Below are positions 36,323-52,152 of a DNA stretch of 64,000 nt, piece by piece. The stretch is from the NCBI GenBank assembly GCA_037975125.1, contig CM075852.1:20698025-20762024 (forward strand). Direction: 5' to 3'. The notes under the pieces were generated by a model. The model was not told the DNA's origin and did not search any database. It worked only from the letters and a program-made list of their open reading frames with translations. A program made the position numbers and the translations under genes. The DNA is from Latrodectus hesperus (taxonomy: Eukaryota; Arthropoda; Arachnida; Araneae; Theridiidae). Every line of letters starts with the position of its first letter. Position 1 is the stretch's first letter.

Positions 36323-39300
36323 ATGTCAACATTCACGTAGTCGCTTTGTGTATGTTTGGAATATTTGCTAGATACCCTTATTTCTGACTTAATACTTTTT
36401 CTATTTATTAATCAGTACAAGAAACAATACAATAAAGATATTTTCGATTCTTAGATATAATTATAAGCAAAACAGAAGTGTTTTTAAAGTATTTCTAAAA
36501 AATGAAGCACTTTAAAATATATTTAATAATAACTATGCATTTATTCAGAAGAATAATTTATTTTTTAAAAATAAAATGAGATTAATAGGTATATTTCATG
36601 AATGGTATATATTTACGGAATAATAATTTCTCAATTTACAAAAATATATTAATAAATAATGAAAATGTATTTATCCTATATATAAATTCTGATTCTTAAA
36701 CAGTACTATTTAGTTTAAAAAAGAAAATTTTAGTTCAAATAAATATTGAAAATCAAATCTTATTATAGATTAATAAATTTGTCATTGAATTGATTTATAA
36801 TTTATTCTGATAAATTCTATAAATATTTACTAAATGCATTATCATGTTACTAATTTGTTATGAAAAGCTAATTTAAAACCATAGCTTAAAAATTCTTAAC
36901 ACTTTTAAAGCAGAATTTGATTATGTAATTACATACTATACTCAATTATAATAATATTTACAGTCTAACTGCTTGATATCTTATGTTTTATTATAACTAT
37001 TTTAAAATAAATGGTAAAAATTATTTCATGGTTTCATGCTATTATATTAATTAATAAATTATACAAACAATTAAATTTCTCTATTGACTTCACAAATTGG
37101 CTTTAATGAAGATTTTCGTTATTTTTGAAGCATCATACATAACAATTACGTAAAAACTCTAAAATGAAACTCGATAAATACGAGTCATTATGTTTCTACA
37201 GAATGAATGTATTGTGTCACAAGATTTATCAGTATTTATAGAACAAAAATGTAAATTTTTTATTATAATGAAATTACAGTAATAAAAAAAGGATCTTAAA
37301 AAATTCAAATGGATCATTTAAATAATACATTTATTTTCATGATTAATTTAATATTTACATTAAAAAGGTATTTAAAATTATAAAAATTTATAAAGTTTTA
37401 GATAAACTACTTGAATCTACATTGAAATTTCACTTGAATATTTCCTTCAAAAAGCATAAGCAAAAAGATGAAAGTTTCAAAAACCATTTATTTAGTTACT
37501 TGATAAATATATATTATTTTCCCAATATATTTACTAACATAATATAATGATATTTATTTGTATTCATAAATAATTTTACCTGAATCAAAATACCCCAAGT
37601 TACTTTAAATTATTCGCAGATAAATTCTAGTAAATTGTAAAATTTTGATATTTTATTTATTTTTAAATTATTGGAACTTGCACCTTTTTCTATTTAGATT
37701 ATTTTGATACATTTTAGAGAATATTCTAAAAAGCTCTAGAAAGCTTTTACTTCAATAATAAATAGTTTAACTTAACATATTTTTGTTTAAATGCAGTAAT
37801 TTAAATAATGCATCTAAGCAAAATGTGTTAAGTGCTAGTAATTTTCTTTTGTTCTTATTCTATTTAACAGAATGTAAACATTTTATTTAAATTCACTTAG
37901 ATTGAGTATAATAGCTGCTTATTTTTTTATTTATTTTTTTTTTTTTTTGCTCTTAAGAAAATAGAAAAAAAAATTAGATTACTTTATGGAGTTTCTTTAC
38001 AAAATTTAATATTTCATAGAATTGTAAATACTTGTAAAGAAAACAGAAATGAAAGTTATTCTTGCTTTTAAATAAAACGAAAACAAAGTTTTCATCTCTT
38101 ATTTTGTTCCCAATGTAAGTCGCAAATCGTGTTAGAATCTTGAAATATATCTACCTTTATAACAGATAAGTTTATTGAGCCTGGTGTGAAACAAGTAGAA
38201 AATAATTTGTTTTGTTGACATATTCACAAAGAAAATGATTTCTTTTATCAAAATATTTATTCAGCAAACGTTTTAGAACGTTAGAGAAATTTTTATCCCT
38301 ACATATGTATTTTTAATAAAAATGTATAGAGATATTTTGCTTCATGTTTTACATTTTGTCAAAATTTGAAATTTCCATACATTGAACTGCTTAAGTAATA
38401 TATAAAATATCATAAAGTATTCATATTTATTATTAAGAACAACTTTAACATTTATCTGATACAACATGTTTGAGACACTGTGGACTACATTGGAATAAAT
38501 AATAATTTTGCACTAAATTTTTATCTACTAAAACGAATAAAAGTCTTCAAATGTATAAATCAATTTGTTCAAATTATTCAAATGTGCTTCAATAAATCGT
38601 TGAAAAGTAAATAAAAATAACAGGTATATAGATTATATTATTTAGGAAACTCTATTTTCATTCAAAATTTAAAATGTAGTCATTCAAACTATTAGTTAAA
38701 GTAGATAAAAAAAGAAGATAATGGGAAAAATTTCACATTTCTAAAAATTTATTAAAGAAGACAAATTAACAGAAGGATAAAATTTATGAGACATAGTTTT
38801 TAAATACTTGGTTTTAAAATGCTTCAAGTTGAAGATTCCTGATAATAAGAATATGAAGTAGCTGTTACTTTTAAATATAGATTTAATGATATATTATTAT
38901 TATACTTTCAATAGATCATTATTAACATATTATTATAAGGATAATGTATTATCATTAACTTACAAAGCCATTAGCTATTAAAAATGAAAATTTTTAAAAC
39001 ATTTGCTTAAGGACAGAGTGAATTCATCACAAAACCAGAAAACTTTTCTTCTGTGTGTTTTATAAAAAGTATTTCATTTATTTGCTTACGAGAAAGTCAT
39101 TATTATTTTTTTTAAATTTGGAGTTTTAAAATTTGGGAGCCTATAAAATATCACTATCCTATTCTCATTTTCAAATTATTGTTGAAGCAGTAATACTATC
39201 ATTTGTGTTTGAAAAAAATATCAATTTTTTCTCAACAGCATTGTTATGAATTTCAATAATTCAAAAGAGTGTCCAATTCAGAAGGCTTTGTAGATTTTAT

Positions 39301-39694
39301 ATAGTTACATTGTAAGATTTTTGTGCATTACTCTCTAAAACAGTATATGTTCCCATAATTTGAAATAAGGAAAGGGAGAAAAAAAAACACATTCATTTTT
39401 CATAATATTTTAAAGATGGTTTAGCGTAAACCTTACTATATTTACTTGTTTAATACTAGTTAAGATTTAAAATATTAATTTTTATTTGAAAATTATGAAA
39501 AAAATTTTATAAAAAATTTTACATTTTTCAGAACTATGTAAGATACAGTGTTGTTTTATAATAATCACAATTATATTTTCAGAAGGGATTTATTTTATGA
39601 ATAGCCATTGAGGAATGCATCACATGTGAACATAGACTTTTCTATAACAATTAACAACATAACTTCAGATGCATTGAAAATATTATCATTTTCT
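36323..39694. other. AT-rich non-coding DNA (Y copy 1)
   Basis: About 3.4 kb with no gene, transposon end or RNA gene recognised. Confidence 0.5.
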
Positions 39695-42600
39695 TATCCT
39701 ACAGTTAATTTCACGCTGATTATTAAACAATATAAAAACTTTTAATAAATACCCTCATACACTTTAATTGTTGTTATCTTGTGGCAATATTGGGTGCGCT
39801 GTTTCAATTTTCCACTGAACCATAATTTGGTGTAGAGTCCTCAGTACATACATGCAATAGGTACCCGTTCAGAGGGTAGGTAACCATTCTCAAGCCATTC
39901 ATACAAGGAAAGGAAAAGACAGGAGAGAGAGAAAATACATCAATGCCCGAAATGGGATTTGAACCCATAACCTCCCTATCCGCAGTCAGGAACGGTGACT
40001 ACTAGACAGAGTGGGCGCCAACGTTCTACTTAGAAAATATTTTTAAAATAAAAACTTATGTATTCTTATCAAAATGTTTTTACTTTCGGCTTCGAAATCT
40101 ATATAAAAAATAGATTTTTGAAAAACTTCATTAAGCAAAAATGCAAACTTAAATAAATTAATGACTAAAATAGGATTCAATATAGCTGTAAACTATAAAC
40201 ATAAATCCAGAATATTTATATTAAGTGTAAAAAGCTTTGTAATCACTAATATTCATTATTTATAGACAAGTATGACCTAAATATTTTGTTTAGGTTTGTT
40301 CGTTAATAAGAAATTATTTCTTTATTAAAATGATATTATATAGAAAGTCTACATTGAAAGCTGTATAGTTTACCTGATGTACATTTCTGTCTGTGGCTGA
40401 AACTAAAACTTATCGCATTAGTTTCAACAATTATTTCAAAACTTTTTGAAAAGAATACGATTACAAAGAGAATCTTGACAAACTTCTCTTTTCTAAAGTC
40501 TTTTGATCTTACTTCAAAGAAAATTTCCTCGGCTTTCTCTTCCTTCACTAACATTGTATTTTCTAAGTTTAGAAGTCAGGAATGAAGTTGAGTGATACTT
40601 GCTTAGAAACAAAAGGGGAAAAAATGAAGAAATTTCATTTGTATTTTTCCTTCAAATAAAAGGAGAATCCGGAAAAGTATTGACTTTATTTAGAAAATAA
40701 CAAGGAATTCCACGGAGAATTTATCAATGAATCAACTTTTACCAGATATAAATAAATTTTTAAAAGAATGATTTCCATTATTTTATATCAGAAATTTTGT
40801 TTTAAAAAATAAGAAAAAATAAGACAAACAGAAGAAACATGATAAAAAAGTGAAAGAAGAAATTTAAAACTAAGTTAGAAACCACGCGTATTTTTTTCTT
40901 TTTTTAATAACTTTTTAAAATGTATGATAATCATAGGGTTTGCACTGTAAGACTTGAAAAATAATTGGAAGAATGTTTTTATTTGCATGATTTAAAGAAA
41001 AAGACTTGAAAAACATTGTTTTTATAATTTTAGAAAAAAATAATTAAAACATTTTGATTTAAGAAATGTGCATAACTGGTTTAAGTATGAATTTAAGATT
41101 GAAATAATATATTCAATATTAGTTACTGATTGTTTTTCATCAAAAGCATATTTCACCTTTTTTTCTTCTCAACAAGATAAAATCTTGATTTGCTGATAGG
41201 AATGATAATTTTTGTTGTATTTCTTATGTATACTATCTTAAATGAAGGTTTTTCCAGTTTCTCTAAAAATGTTATCGTTCACTGAAGGCATAGATGAATT
41301 TAATATGTGAACATAAAATATTTTTTCATCCAATGGCGGGCACACAAGGGTGACTGAACCCTATGCCACAACAAGGCCAGAAACTGCTACTCATTTATCG
41401 TTACCCAGCGATCTCCTGTGAACCAAGTCACGGAGACGAGTAGCGTTACCCGCGCCATACCACCACAAACCCGTTTTATAGGGCGGGTCACATTCATACA
41501 ACATCACAGAAGAAAGGACAGAGAAGGAAAGAAACATCCATGCCCGAACCGGGATGCGAACCCGGGACCAACAACTCGGGAGTCGGGAACGCTAACCACT
41601 CAGCCAATCGGTCGGCGAACATAAAATGTAAAAAATATTTATTATATTGCGAAAAAATTGAGGTGCAATATAGATTGTTGTATGGTTAAAATTGTATTTC
41701 TAATACTTAATGATAATTTTATGTTGACGAAAAACTTATGAAAATAATAAATTTTAATCTTAATTTGGAATCAAACTTTCTGTTTCCTCATAACAGAACG
41801 AGAAAAAGACAAGCATTTTGAATTAATAGTCATTTCTAAAGTGTAATTAAATCTTGATTCATAAAGGGACACTTGATTGCATTTCAAAATTATGTATCAA
41901 CGAAGTAAAAACGTCGTTTTTAACTTACATGAACAACATTTAAACAAATAAAGCTGTATATTTCAATAAAAATAGTTATTTTAAGTAAAATTATACTTAT
42001 CATGGATAACATTGAGTAATTTTAAGAAAGAGTTACGAATTCGAGGATAATTATTGCAAATGAAATATATATTAAATCCTCTAACATTTTAAAATACTGC
42101 TTTTTATCATTGCATTTTGAAACACTGAATGTTTTTCATAATGCTGCAGATACTCTATAGACTAACTTTCACTGCATTTTCTTTCAAATTTAATAATAAA
42201 CGTTTCAATATTGAGAAAACAAGTGCAAAAAAATGAGTTACTTAATTATTTAATTCGCTGTTTACAACTCTTCCATGAATGCAACAAAAACTATTCAATT
42301 GTCACAGATTAATCACAAAAGGAAAAATATATTAATAAAAATATCAATAACCAAAATTAAGTTTTTACTTTAAGTTATTTTTAAAACAATGCGTTGTCAC
42401 TTTAAATAAATTATTAATTGAAGTGATTTCCTTCAAAATTCATATGAAATAAAATGGTAACTTTTAAAAGATGTAAAATAAGAAATACATGAAATCATTT
42501 TAAGAAATTTAAAATTACTTTTTTTAACGACTGCGAGCACACTGGGTGACGGACCTTTAGCCAAAACATGGCCGTAAACTGCTACTTATTTATTGTTACC

Positions 42601-42813
42601 CGGTGGTCACCTGTCAACCACGTCACGAAGGCCGTCACTCCCACAACAAACCCGTTAATTGGGTGTTCCACATTTATTTATCATGAGACAGATAGAAAGA
42701 AACATCTATGTCCAAATGTCCAAATCAAGATTTAAACCTAGGACCAACAGTGTAGAAATCAGGAAGTCAGGAAAGCTTAACACTCAAACAACGGCGCCAG
42801 CACAATATAAATA

Positions 42814-42844
<31 letters not shown>

Positions 42845-45619
42845 ATATATATATATATATTTGTGGAAGTAGTAAATTTAGCAGCAGAATATTTAACTAT
42901 TTTGCATACAGTACTTTTTGATTAAAGTTAAAAATTATAAATTTTTATGAATATATTTCGAGGATTATATACATGCATTTTTCTTCTCAATGATTTTAAT
43001 TCTAGAATGGGAGTAAGAAGATAAGGAAATCAATGGTTAAATTTTGCATTTATCTAAATGTATGAGTAATAATACTGATCTCTCAATGTTGTGGGTAATC
43101 TACAAAGATAAGACAATATTTTTTGATGAAATTTCGATATTTGTAGTTCATGCTATAGAATGTCATGCTGACATTTGTGTTACTCGCGTCTTTCTCAATT
43201 TTGCATAACTTATAAATATTTAATATCATTTGCATATTGCTAAGTCAAATATTGTATTATATTATCAGAAAATAATACATTTAACAACTATCGTATCATT
43301 TTTCATTATTATTTCTAATCTTTTGTATTAAAAAATCACACTTTTTTGGTCGAAAAGATTTATATATTTGGTACTTATGTGTAAGCCAAGTGACCGTTTT
43401 TGTGAAAAGTAATATGGTCGAATATTGCAATTTAAAATGAGTGTTGATTACATATTTTTTATATATTTTAATATATTTAAGCTAATATTTCCTATTTATT
43501 TTTAACGCAAGCATGTTTTAAAAATTTAAGTATAGAAGGATGGAATTTCAATTAAAAATAAAATGTAAATCCATGTATTTCATTAATATAAAATAAGTGC
43601 TCTGTTTTTTTCTGTTTTCAAAAACAGCTGATTAAAATTTACAACATTTGTTGATATATTTTTTGATAAAAATTATCAACGAGTAAGTACTAAAAACTTT
43701 AATATATTTTTACCTTTTAACCAATCCTTTATCATTTTTCAAATATTTAAAAAATATTCATATTTTAACACATACTTAATATAATTGAACATTGTTTTCT
43801 CTCTCCCTCAAGGAATTATAAATTATGTGATAGAAATCTTTTTAAGGATTATTTTGCTTTCACAATTTAATATGAATATAAAAACATATCTCTGGTCTAT
43901 GAATGGACACCAATTGTCATTTGAACCAAAAATTTTTATAATCTCATCACTAATATGTATTTCATAACATAAATATTCACAATAAATGCATTTTATAATG
44001 TAATTCATGACAGATATTAAATATGAATAAACTTTAGTTTAATTTGAGATTAAAATTTTATACGGCAAAATATGTAAAAATTGTAACACTATTTATTTAT
44101 AAATATTATTTGTATTCATAGTATATAATGTTCACTTAAACAATTTGAATTGAAAATGTTTCCCTTTTTATTATATAAATTCATCTTACATTTTACTTTT
44201 TATTATATATCTTCTTATGATTACAGCTCAAAGTATTGCAGAAACCTATTCATGCTTTGAATACAAAATATAGTATTTCAATCAATGAATACATACACAG
44301 CTTTAAAATGTTTCTGCTTTCTGCTTGGGTTACAAAGTTCAAGCCCAACGTGTGATAAATCAATAACGAATATAGAATATTTTGGTGAGCAAACTAAAAC
44401 ATTCTTAAAATCAAGGTCTTGTAAAAGATTTTGAAAATCTCATATTTTTGGTCGCAAAAGGAATTCTAAATACTAAGCGCAATATTTTTTTCAAGAAAAA
44501 TTTCAGCTTTAAAATGTCTTCTATAATATTATAATGCTTACAGAAAAGTGGATTTCTAATGATGCAAATGCTTTAAAAGTGTTTTGCTTAATTATTTAAA
44601 AGATAAATGTTTATATCTGATGCATAAATATACTTACACATATGTTCATATTAAGTTTATTTTTTATAAATGCAATAAGACTTCTACATTGTTAATGTAG
44701 TATATATTTAGTGTTCACTAAATTATAGAAAAATGTATGTATTAGAGAAAATGAAATCAAGGGAAATAATATATACGTATATATGATAAAATATTTGAAA
44801 GATAGATTTTTGAAATTCATTATAATTCTATATCTGTATCATATATCACATATAACATATTTCTATACTTCATAATTAGTGATGTCATATCTATCTAAAA
44901 TTCAGAATATGTGAAATGCAGTAATCAATTTTGAGCTTTAGCAAATGACATCATTGTACAAAAGTATGTAAAGCAACTAAAATTCCATTTTAAATTTATG
45001 AAAGAATGTTTCTTATATGATTCTATACTATAAAAATTATGTTAAAATATTTATTTAAATGATGAAAATCTAACATTTACTTCTGTCATGTTAATATGCG
45101 TGGTCGTTATATTGATAACAATGCATAATATTTTAAAGTATTTTCATGAGAAACATTTAAATGAAAAAATTATATTTAATAACAGTCAATTTTTTAATTT
45201 TAAAAGTATTTTACGAATTGCAAATTTGAAACGTAATGATTATTAAATAAATATGTTTCTTAGAAATAAATTTTAGTAAATATTGTCCATAATTTTTTAT
45301 TAACACTTAAATTTTCAACAATAACTTTCAAAACTTTCCTTAACTTTAAGGGAGATTTATTGGAATTTTTTAACCAAGTTATAGAAATTACTTTCAGGCA
45401 AGCGCTAGAAACATATAAGAAAACAGTATATATCTTTTCTTGTATGTTGCACTGAAATATTCTGCTTAAATATTTATACAAAATGCCTTAACTGCTTTTA
45501 TATTCAGAAAGTTTAATTTTAGGTCTTATGGAGCTATTTCTCATATTTTGCGAGATATTTAAGAATAGGTTTAAGGCGACAGTAATATTTTTAGTTTATT
45601 TAAATAATTATCAAGCGTC
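39695..45619 (+). repeat. Tandem array segment X, copy 2
   Basis: Same content and order as 27237-33163, with an offset of 12458 before and 12456 after the (TAAA)n tract. Nested elements: old SINE A 39770-40019, SINE C with TSDs 41309-41627, old SINE C 42527-42800. Confidence 0.95.
41309..41627 (-). mobile_element. SINE family C with TSD (X copy 2)
   Basis: Identical to the copy at 28851-29169, duplicated together with its target duplications. It is therefore one insertion older than the tandem duplication. Confidence 0.88.
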
Positions 45620-47540
45620 CCGCCGATAATTATTTATTTAAATAATTATCAACCGTCACCAATTTTATTGTACCAATAAGAATAATCTCCATCTTCATAT
45701 ATTGTTAAAGTAATTTCGACCGGGAGCTTTCCTTGCTGTGAAGGTGATGGAGAAATTGCTAGTCTCTTCAATGATCCCGATTTCAGCTATCGATCCATGG
45801 TGCAAGTAATAAATTGTGCAAAAAAGCAAATAGTGTATGCCTGAAAGCGGTTCAAAATTGAATATCTCCAGAAAAACGAGAAAAAGCGGCGTAAAAGGTA
45901 TTTACGCCTCGAGCTCCGGCTTACGGCGATCACGCCACTCCCAAGTTTACAGAAAGTCGAGCAGGAAAGCCACATCCACTAGTACTAAATTACCTGTAGG
46001 TCAACTTTTGGGAACTCTGTTTAAAGGTGGCCACGGACCCCCTAGAATAAGGCGGCGGACCCCTGAGGTGTCCGCGGACCACATGTTGGGAAGCCATGGT
46101 ATAGCTCATAGTAAGAGTTTTTCAATATTTTAAAATTTATTAATTTATCAAAAATTGCATATTTTGCTTATTGTTTTCACGAAACTTTCCGCATGTAAAA
46201 TATCTGTCTATTTTTATAAAACATATTAAATTAAAATTTAACTAACCACGAATAGTAAAATATGTAATCAAAATACTGTTAGATAGGGATCCATTTGATG
46301 GATACAGAATTTTAATGTATCAAATGAAATCAGTTTTCATTTATTGACTAGGGATCATTTTGATTTTATAAAACAAACAAAGTCATTGCATGTCTATCAT
46401 TTGTATTTAATTTATGCTTTTTAAATAAAGAAACATTAAAAGTTACGATATGACATACTTTTCATAGTTTGTTAAAGAAGTTGTTGTTGCTGCTTGTCCC
46501 CGACAGGCATGACAATACCATCACACCAGCCCTATGAATCCAAAAATAGTCAGTCTCTCAAGCACCACCTCCGGTCTCAATTCCATGTCCCCTCTCTCAC
46601 ACCCAATGCTCTGAAAAATATGAGATGGAGAGGCCTGAACCACTCGACATTGTTAAAGATGATTAAAATAAACACATGTTGCGATGAATAAGTTGCCATA
46701 TAAGTTATAGTTTAAAACAAATCATTAGAAAATTCTATTTCAACAGCAATAACAAATGAAAATGACACTTATACTATTTATTAGAATGTATTGAAATTGA
46801 AAGTTTACAAATATTTCTGATAATATCTTAAAATGCTAATTTTACAAATTAATATCGTACTTAATATGAAATATACACCTGAGAAGAAAATGTTTTCTTA
46901 TTAATACATGCAATCATGAACTTAAAGAGATTTAAAATATTTACATAAAATAGTGAATTAAACAAAATACATTTTTCAATGATTTATGTAAGATAAGTAG
47001 GTCAAAAACCAAGATCGGATATTAAAAATATATATTTATTTAGTATTTATAGCAAAACATTATAACTGATTACTTAGAAGAAAGAGATAATGCAGTACTT
47101 CTTACATGTGTAAGAAAATAAATTTTGGGCGGCATCCTACTTAGCAGAACAATACTTTATTGCTTGCAGTGATTTTTGTTATAATTGTTTTCCCTTGAGC
47201 AAATATTATCGAAGCGGAATGTGTATTATTTTATTTCTGTCTTTCAGTTGACTAACGTAATATTATTAACGCAATCGATCATGCTGTGCTTCAAGATAAC
47301 TAGCTTTAGGTGTTGCTTTTCAATAAATTACACAGTACTCATACGAAGGCACTTCATTTTTTCCCCTATTTACTTTGATGAAACTAACATAACTGCATTT
47401 ATGTCAAGCTATATAGCTTTTATATTCCCACATTGTGGGATATCTCTCAGATATAAAAATAAGTTTAGTAATTTTGAGATGTAATAATTTCATTTCTTAA
47501 AAATTTAATTTTAAAACTTTTAAATTTATTTCTTATATAC

Positions 47541-47655
<115 letters not shown>

Positions 47656-47771
47656 CATAAATTCAATTTAGAAGTTAAAAACTCCTTTTTAATTATAGGA
47701 ATTACAGTGTTCAATGAAAGTATATAGGTTAATAGTCAAAATTTACCACATTACTAAAAAGCGCTGTTTAC

Positions 47772-48072
47772 TGAACAGCGTGCCGCCCAACGTGTCTAGT
47801 GGTCAGTGTGCCTGACTGCGGATAAGGAGGTCCTGGGTTCAAATCCCGGTTCGGGCATGGATGTACTTTCTCTCTCTATCTATCCTGTCTCTGTCCCTTC
47901 CTTGTATGAATGAGGTGTGAATGGTTGCCTACACTATAAACGGGTTCCTATGACATGTGTGTACTAAAGAAATCGGACTCCAAACCAATTATGGTTCAAT
48001 TGGAAAAGAGGAGCAGCGCACTCCATATTGCCAGCCTAGCTGGCACATGACAACAACAAGATTGAACAGCGT
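47772..48072 (+). mobile_element. SINE family A with TSD (Y copy 2)
   Basis: Identical to 35314-35614, including both TGAACAGCGT flanks. Confidence 0.9.
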
Positions 48073-48468
48073 AAACAATTCCCTGAATGATGCAAATTTG
48101 AAAGTGGTCCTATTTTTTAGCATTATACATTAAACCTCAATTACTAAAATTCCTAAGGCTTAAATAAAATGAAAATATTACATTATAATCTAAATTATTG
48201 TAGATACTTATAAAACGTTTTGATACAGTCTTCATTTATTGAATAATATTCATGAATGAAGATTATCAAAATAATAAATTATTTATAAAATCTTAAATAT
48301 CTAAACAAAAGTGATGAAATTCATACCTACCCCTAGAGCCTATTAAGCTTTGCATAATATTAAATAAGTGGTAAAGAATATTTTAAAAGTAGTTAAAAAA
48401 ATCCTGGAATTTAATATTTAGTTAGAGTACAATCACACTGTCACTAATACCACACAATAATTCGCGAA

Positions 48469-48506
<38 letters not shown>

Positions 48507-51500
48507 TTTCATTACAATAAAAGCGATGTGCTCTCTGGTAATAAAAATATATCATTCATTTGCAGTGTTGTATCATATAAATTGAAAATTATAATTTGTA
48601 TAGAATAGTGAATATATGTTATATTTGGAATGTATTGCAAAATGATTTAATTGTAGATATAACATATTTATTATTTGTATTTGTATAATTATTGGAAATT
48701 TAATAATATGCTTTATTAAATTTAACGTATATGTTACAGTGAAAGATCCAAATGTGGTGGAGGTTGACTTCTACCAGTGAATGTCAACATTCACGTAGTC
48801 GCTTTGTGTATGTTTGGAATATTTGCTAGATACCCTTATTTCTGACTTAATACTTTTTCTATTTATTAATCAGTACAAGAAACAATACAATAAAGATATT
48901 TTCGATTCTTAGATATAATTATAAGCAAAACAGAAGTGTTTTTAAAGTATTTCTAAAAAATGAAGCACTTTAAAATATATTTAATAATAACTATGCATTT
49001 ATTCAGAAGAATAATTTATTTTTTAAAAATAAAATGAGATTAATAGGTATATTTCATGAATGGTATATATTTACGGAATAATAATTTCTCAATTTACAAA
49101 AATATATTAATAAATAATGAAAATGTATTTATCCTATATATAAATTCTGATTCTTAAACAGTACTATTTAGTTTAAAAAAGAAAATTTTAGTTCAAATAA
49201 ATATTGAAAATCAAATCTTATTATAGATTAATAAATTTGTCATTGAATTGATTTATAATTTATTCTGATAAATTCTATAAATATTTACTAAATGCATTAT
49301 CATGTTACTAATTTGTTATGAAAAGCTAATTTAAAACCATAGCTTAAAAATTCTTAACACTTTTAAAGCAGAATTTGATTATGTAATTACATACTATACT
49401 CAATTATAATAATATTTACAGTCTAACTGCTTGATATCTTATGTTTTATTATAACTATTTTAAAATAAATGGTAAAAATTATTTCATGGTTTCATGCTAT
49501 TATATTAATTAATAAATTATACAAACAATTAAATTTCTCTATTGACTTCACAAATTGGCTTTAATGAAGATTTTCGTTATTTTTGAAGCATCATACATAA
49601 CAATTACGTAAAAACTCTAAAATGAAACTCGATAAATACGAGTCATTATGTTTCTACAGAATGAATGTATTGTGTCACAAGATTTATCAGTATTTATAGA
49701 ACAAAAATGTAAATTTTTTATTATAATGAAATTACAGTAATAAAAAAAGGATCTTAAAAAATTCAAATGGATCATTTAAATAATACATTTATTTTCATGA
49801 TTAATTTAATATTTACATTAAAAAGGTATTTAAAATTATAAAAATTTATAAAGTTTTAGATAAACTACTTGAATCTACATTGAAATTTCACTTGAATATT
49901 TCCTTCAAAAAGCATAAGCAAAAAGATGAAAGTTTCAAAAACCATTTATTTAGTTACTTGATAAATATATATTATTTTCCCAATATATTTACTAACATAA
50001 TATAATGATATTTATTTGTATTCATAAATAATTTTACCTGAATCAAAATACCCCAAGTTACTTTAAATTATTCGCAGATAAATTCTAGTAAATTGTAAAA
50101 TTTTGATATTTTATTTATTTTTAAATTATTGGAACTTGCACCTTTTTCTATTTAGATTATTTTGATACATTTTAGAGAATATTCTAAAAAGCTCTAGAAA
50201 GCTTTTACTTCAATAATAAATAGTTTAACTTAACATATTTTTGTTTAAATGCAGTAATTTAAATAATGCATCTAAGCAAAATGTGTTAAGTGCTAGTAAT
50301 TTTCTTTTGTTCTTATTCTATTTAACAGAATGTAAACATTTTATTTAAATTCACTTAGATTGAGTATAATAGCTGCTTATTTTTTTATTTATTTTTTTTT
50401 TTTTTTGCTCTTAAGAAAATAGAAAAAAAAATTAGATTACTTTATGGAGTTTCTTTACAAAATTTAATATTTCATAGAATTGTAAATACTTGTAAAGAAA
50501 ACAGAAATGAAAGTTATTCTTGCTTTTAAATAAAACGAAAACAAAGTTTTCATCTCTTATTTTGTTCCCAATGTAAGTCGCAAATCGTGTTAGAATCTTG
50601 AAATATATCTACCTTTATAACAGATAAGTTTATTGAGCCTGGTGTGAAACAAGTAGAAAATAATTTGTTTTGTTGACATATTCACAAAGAAAATGATTTC
50701 TTTTATCAAAATATTTATTCAGCAAACGTTTTAGAACGTTAGAGAAATTTTTATCCCTACATATGTATTTTTAATAAAAATGTATAGAGATATTTTGCTT
50801 CATGTTTTACATTTTGTCAAAATTTGAAATTTCCATACATTGAACTGCTTAAGTAATATATAAAATATCATAAAGTATTCATATTTATTATTAAGAACAA
50901 CTTTAACATTTATCTGATACAACATGTTTGAGACACTGTGGACTACATTGGAATAAATAATAATTTTGCACTAAATTTTTATCTACTAAAACGAATAAAA
51001 GTCTTCAAATGTATAAATCAATTTGTTCAAATTATTCAAATGTGCTTCAATAAATCGTTGAAAAGTAAATAAAAATAACAGGTATATAGATTATATTATT
51101 TAGGAAACTCTATTTTCATTCAAAATTTAAAATGTAGTCATTCAAACTATTAGTTAAAGTAGATAAAAAAAGAAGATAATGGGAAAAATTTCACATTTCT
51201 AAAAATTTATTAAAGAAGACAAATTAACAGAAGGATAAAATTTATGAGACATAGTTTTTAAATACTTGGTTTTAAAATGCTTCAAGTTGAAGATTCCTGA
51301 TAATAAGAATATGAAGTAGCTGTTACTTTTAAATATAGATTTAATGATATATTATTATTATACTTTCAATAGATCATTATTAACATATTATTATAAGGAT
51401 AATGTATTATCATTAACTTACAAAGCCATTAGCTATTAAAAATGAAAATTTTTAAAACATTTGCTTAAGGACAGAGTGAATTCATCACAAAACCAGAAAA

Positions 51501-52152
51501 CTTTTCTTCTGTGTGTTTTATAAAAAGTATTTCATTTATTTGCTTACGAGAAAGTCATTATTATTTTTTTTAAATTTGGAGTTTTAAAATTTGGGAGCCT
51601 ATAAAATATCACTATCCTATTCTCATTTTCAAATTATTGTTGAAGCAGTAATACTATCATTTGTGTTTGAAAAAAATATCAATTTTTTCTCAACAGCATT
51701 GTTATGAATTTCAATAATTCAAAAGAGTGTCCAATTCAGAAGGCTTTGTAGATTTTATATAGTTACATTGTAAGATTTTTGTGCATTACTCTCTAAAACA
51801 GTATATGTTCCCATAATTTGAAATAAGGAAAGGGAGAAAAAAAAACACATTCATTTTTCATAATATTTTAAAGATGGTTTAGCGTAAACCTTACTATATT
51901 TACTTGTTTAATACTAGTTAAGATTTAAAATATTAATTTTTATTTGAAAATTATGAAAAAAAATTTTATAAAAAATTTTACATTTTTCAGAACTATGTAA
52001 GATACAGTGTTGTTTTATAATAATCACAATTATATTTTCAGAAGGGATTTATTTTATGAATAGCCATTGAGGAATGCATCACATGTGAACATAGACTTTT
52101 CTATAACAATTAACAACATAACTTCAGATGCATTGAAAATATTATCATTTTC

